From: Bacteroidales bacterium
GTDB taxonomy: Bacteria; Bacteroidota; Bacteroidia; Bacteroidales; P3
Direction: 5' to 3'
Length of the DNA stretch: 5,241 bases
Assembly (NCBI GenBank): GCA_004551865.1
Contig: SFPR01000089.1
Span: 1 to 5,241, forward strand
Each line of letters opens with the position of its first letter. Within the stretch, counting starts at the first letter, position 1. The notes under the pieces were generated by a model. That model saw only the letters and a list, made by a program, of their open reading frames with translations, searched no databases and was not told the origin of the DNA. The position numbers and the translations under genes were made by a program. Shown piece after piece: positions 4,810 through 5,241 of this stretch.

Positions 4810-5241
4810 CTGTTCATTGCAAAGATGATGTGGGTGAGCTCTTCGGTAGTGAGGGTCTGGTTGCAGGGAATGGAGACTTCCTCACGGTGGATCTGCTCGG
4901 TGATGGGGAGATGGAGCGCAGCCCAGGCCTGGTAGCATGTCTGCTGATGGGGCGGAATGGGATAATGGCGCATGGTGCCGATGCCATGATCTTGGAGATG
5001 GCGCTGGAGCGTGTCGGGCGACTTTACCAGAACGGGGAAGATATGGAACACATTGTCGTGGCAGTATTCTGCCGACGGCATGGTGATGAGTGGGTTGCTT
5101 ACCTCCCCTATAAGACGTTGGGCTGCATTGCGGCGAAGGGCATTGTCGGCATCGAGGTATTTCAGCTTCACGCTCAGCACAGCAGCCTGCAACTCGTCGA
5201 GACGGCTGTTGCGACCGCAATAGTCGAAGACGTATTTGCGC
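4797..5241 (-). CDS. DegT/DnrJ/EryC1/StrS-family sugar aminotransferase, C-terminal part (5' end outside window)
   Basis: The last 147 codons are visible, ending at TGA 4799-4797. The family signature NSRLDELQAAVLSVKLKYLD is near the right edge, followed by HIFPVLVKSPDTLQRHLQDH and MRHYPIPPHQQTCY, which are typical of the C-terminal domain of these PLP enzymes. They transfer an amino group, usually from glutamate, to a keto-sugar nucleotide in the cytoplasm, making amino sugars for O-antigen, capsule or glycoprotein glycans. The HYPIPPHQ segment is closest in my memory to dTDP-3-keto-6-deoxyhexose aminotransferases of the FdtB/QdtB kind, but substrate cannot be decided. The PLP lysine lies outside the window. 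It is clearly more GC-rich than everything to its left and is probably the end of a polysaccharide operon. Confidence 0.85.
   Translation of the reverse strand, partial: RKYVFDYCGRNSRLDELQAAVLSVKLKYLDADNALRRNAAQRLIGEVSNPLITMPSAEYCHDNVFHIFPVLVKSPDTLQRHLQDHGIGTMRHYPIPPHQQTCYQAWAALHLPITEQIHREEVSIPCNQTLTTEELTHIIFAMNSYDK

Overview
The window looks like chromosomal DNA from a Bacteroidota bacterium, most plausibly a Prevotella/Bacteroides-type gut or oral species. Three minus-strand promoters fit the Bacteroidota consensus: TTTG-N20-TACTTTTG, TTTG-N20-TATCTTTG, and a slightly looser TTG-N21-TATCTTTG. They are followed by A-rich leaders without a Shine-Dalgarno sequence. Every gene I can support lies on the minus strand, so transcription runs from right to left.

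Region by region, in the direction of transcription: (1) 4797-5241 holds the C-terminal third or so of a PLP-dependent sugar aminotransferase of the DegT/DnrJ/EryC1/StrS family, probably the last gene of a surface-polysaccharide locus. It is visibly more GC-rich than the rest. (2) 4371-4796 has no intact gene. It holds a promoter joined to a short decayed fragment that matches the last codons of the helicase gene 3 kb further on, a perfect 8-bp hairpin, and a bidirectional terminator that overlaps the next promoter. (3) 4212-4370 is a small, highly charged 52-residue ORF with its own promoter. (4) 3631-4211 is repeat-rich: nine 24-bp tandem repeats, most with a CAGTT-N3-AACTG palindrome, bounded by a 23-bp inverted repeat, and beside them a degenerate array of eight 11-bp units. 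(5) 363-3577 is a PLD-nuclease/SNF2-helicase gene in two overlapping frames; the break coincides with loss of helicase motif IV. (6) 1-347 is the start of a downstream gene, 15 nt from the helicase stop codon, that resembles the N-terminus of Eco57I-type restriction-modification methylases.

The helicase and the downstream gene look like one operon of an ATP-dependent restriction or phage-defence type: methylase plus a translocase carrying a PLD nuclease. As sequenced, the helicase is probably inactive, so the locus may be a decaying defence island. The vestigial second copy of the helicase 3' end points to a history of duplication or replacement at this site. The TIR-bounded palindromic array next to the operon is the most unusual structure and I cannot assign it to a known element.
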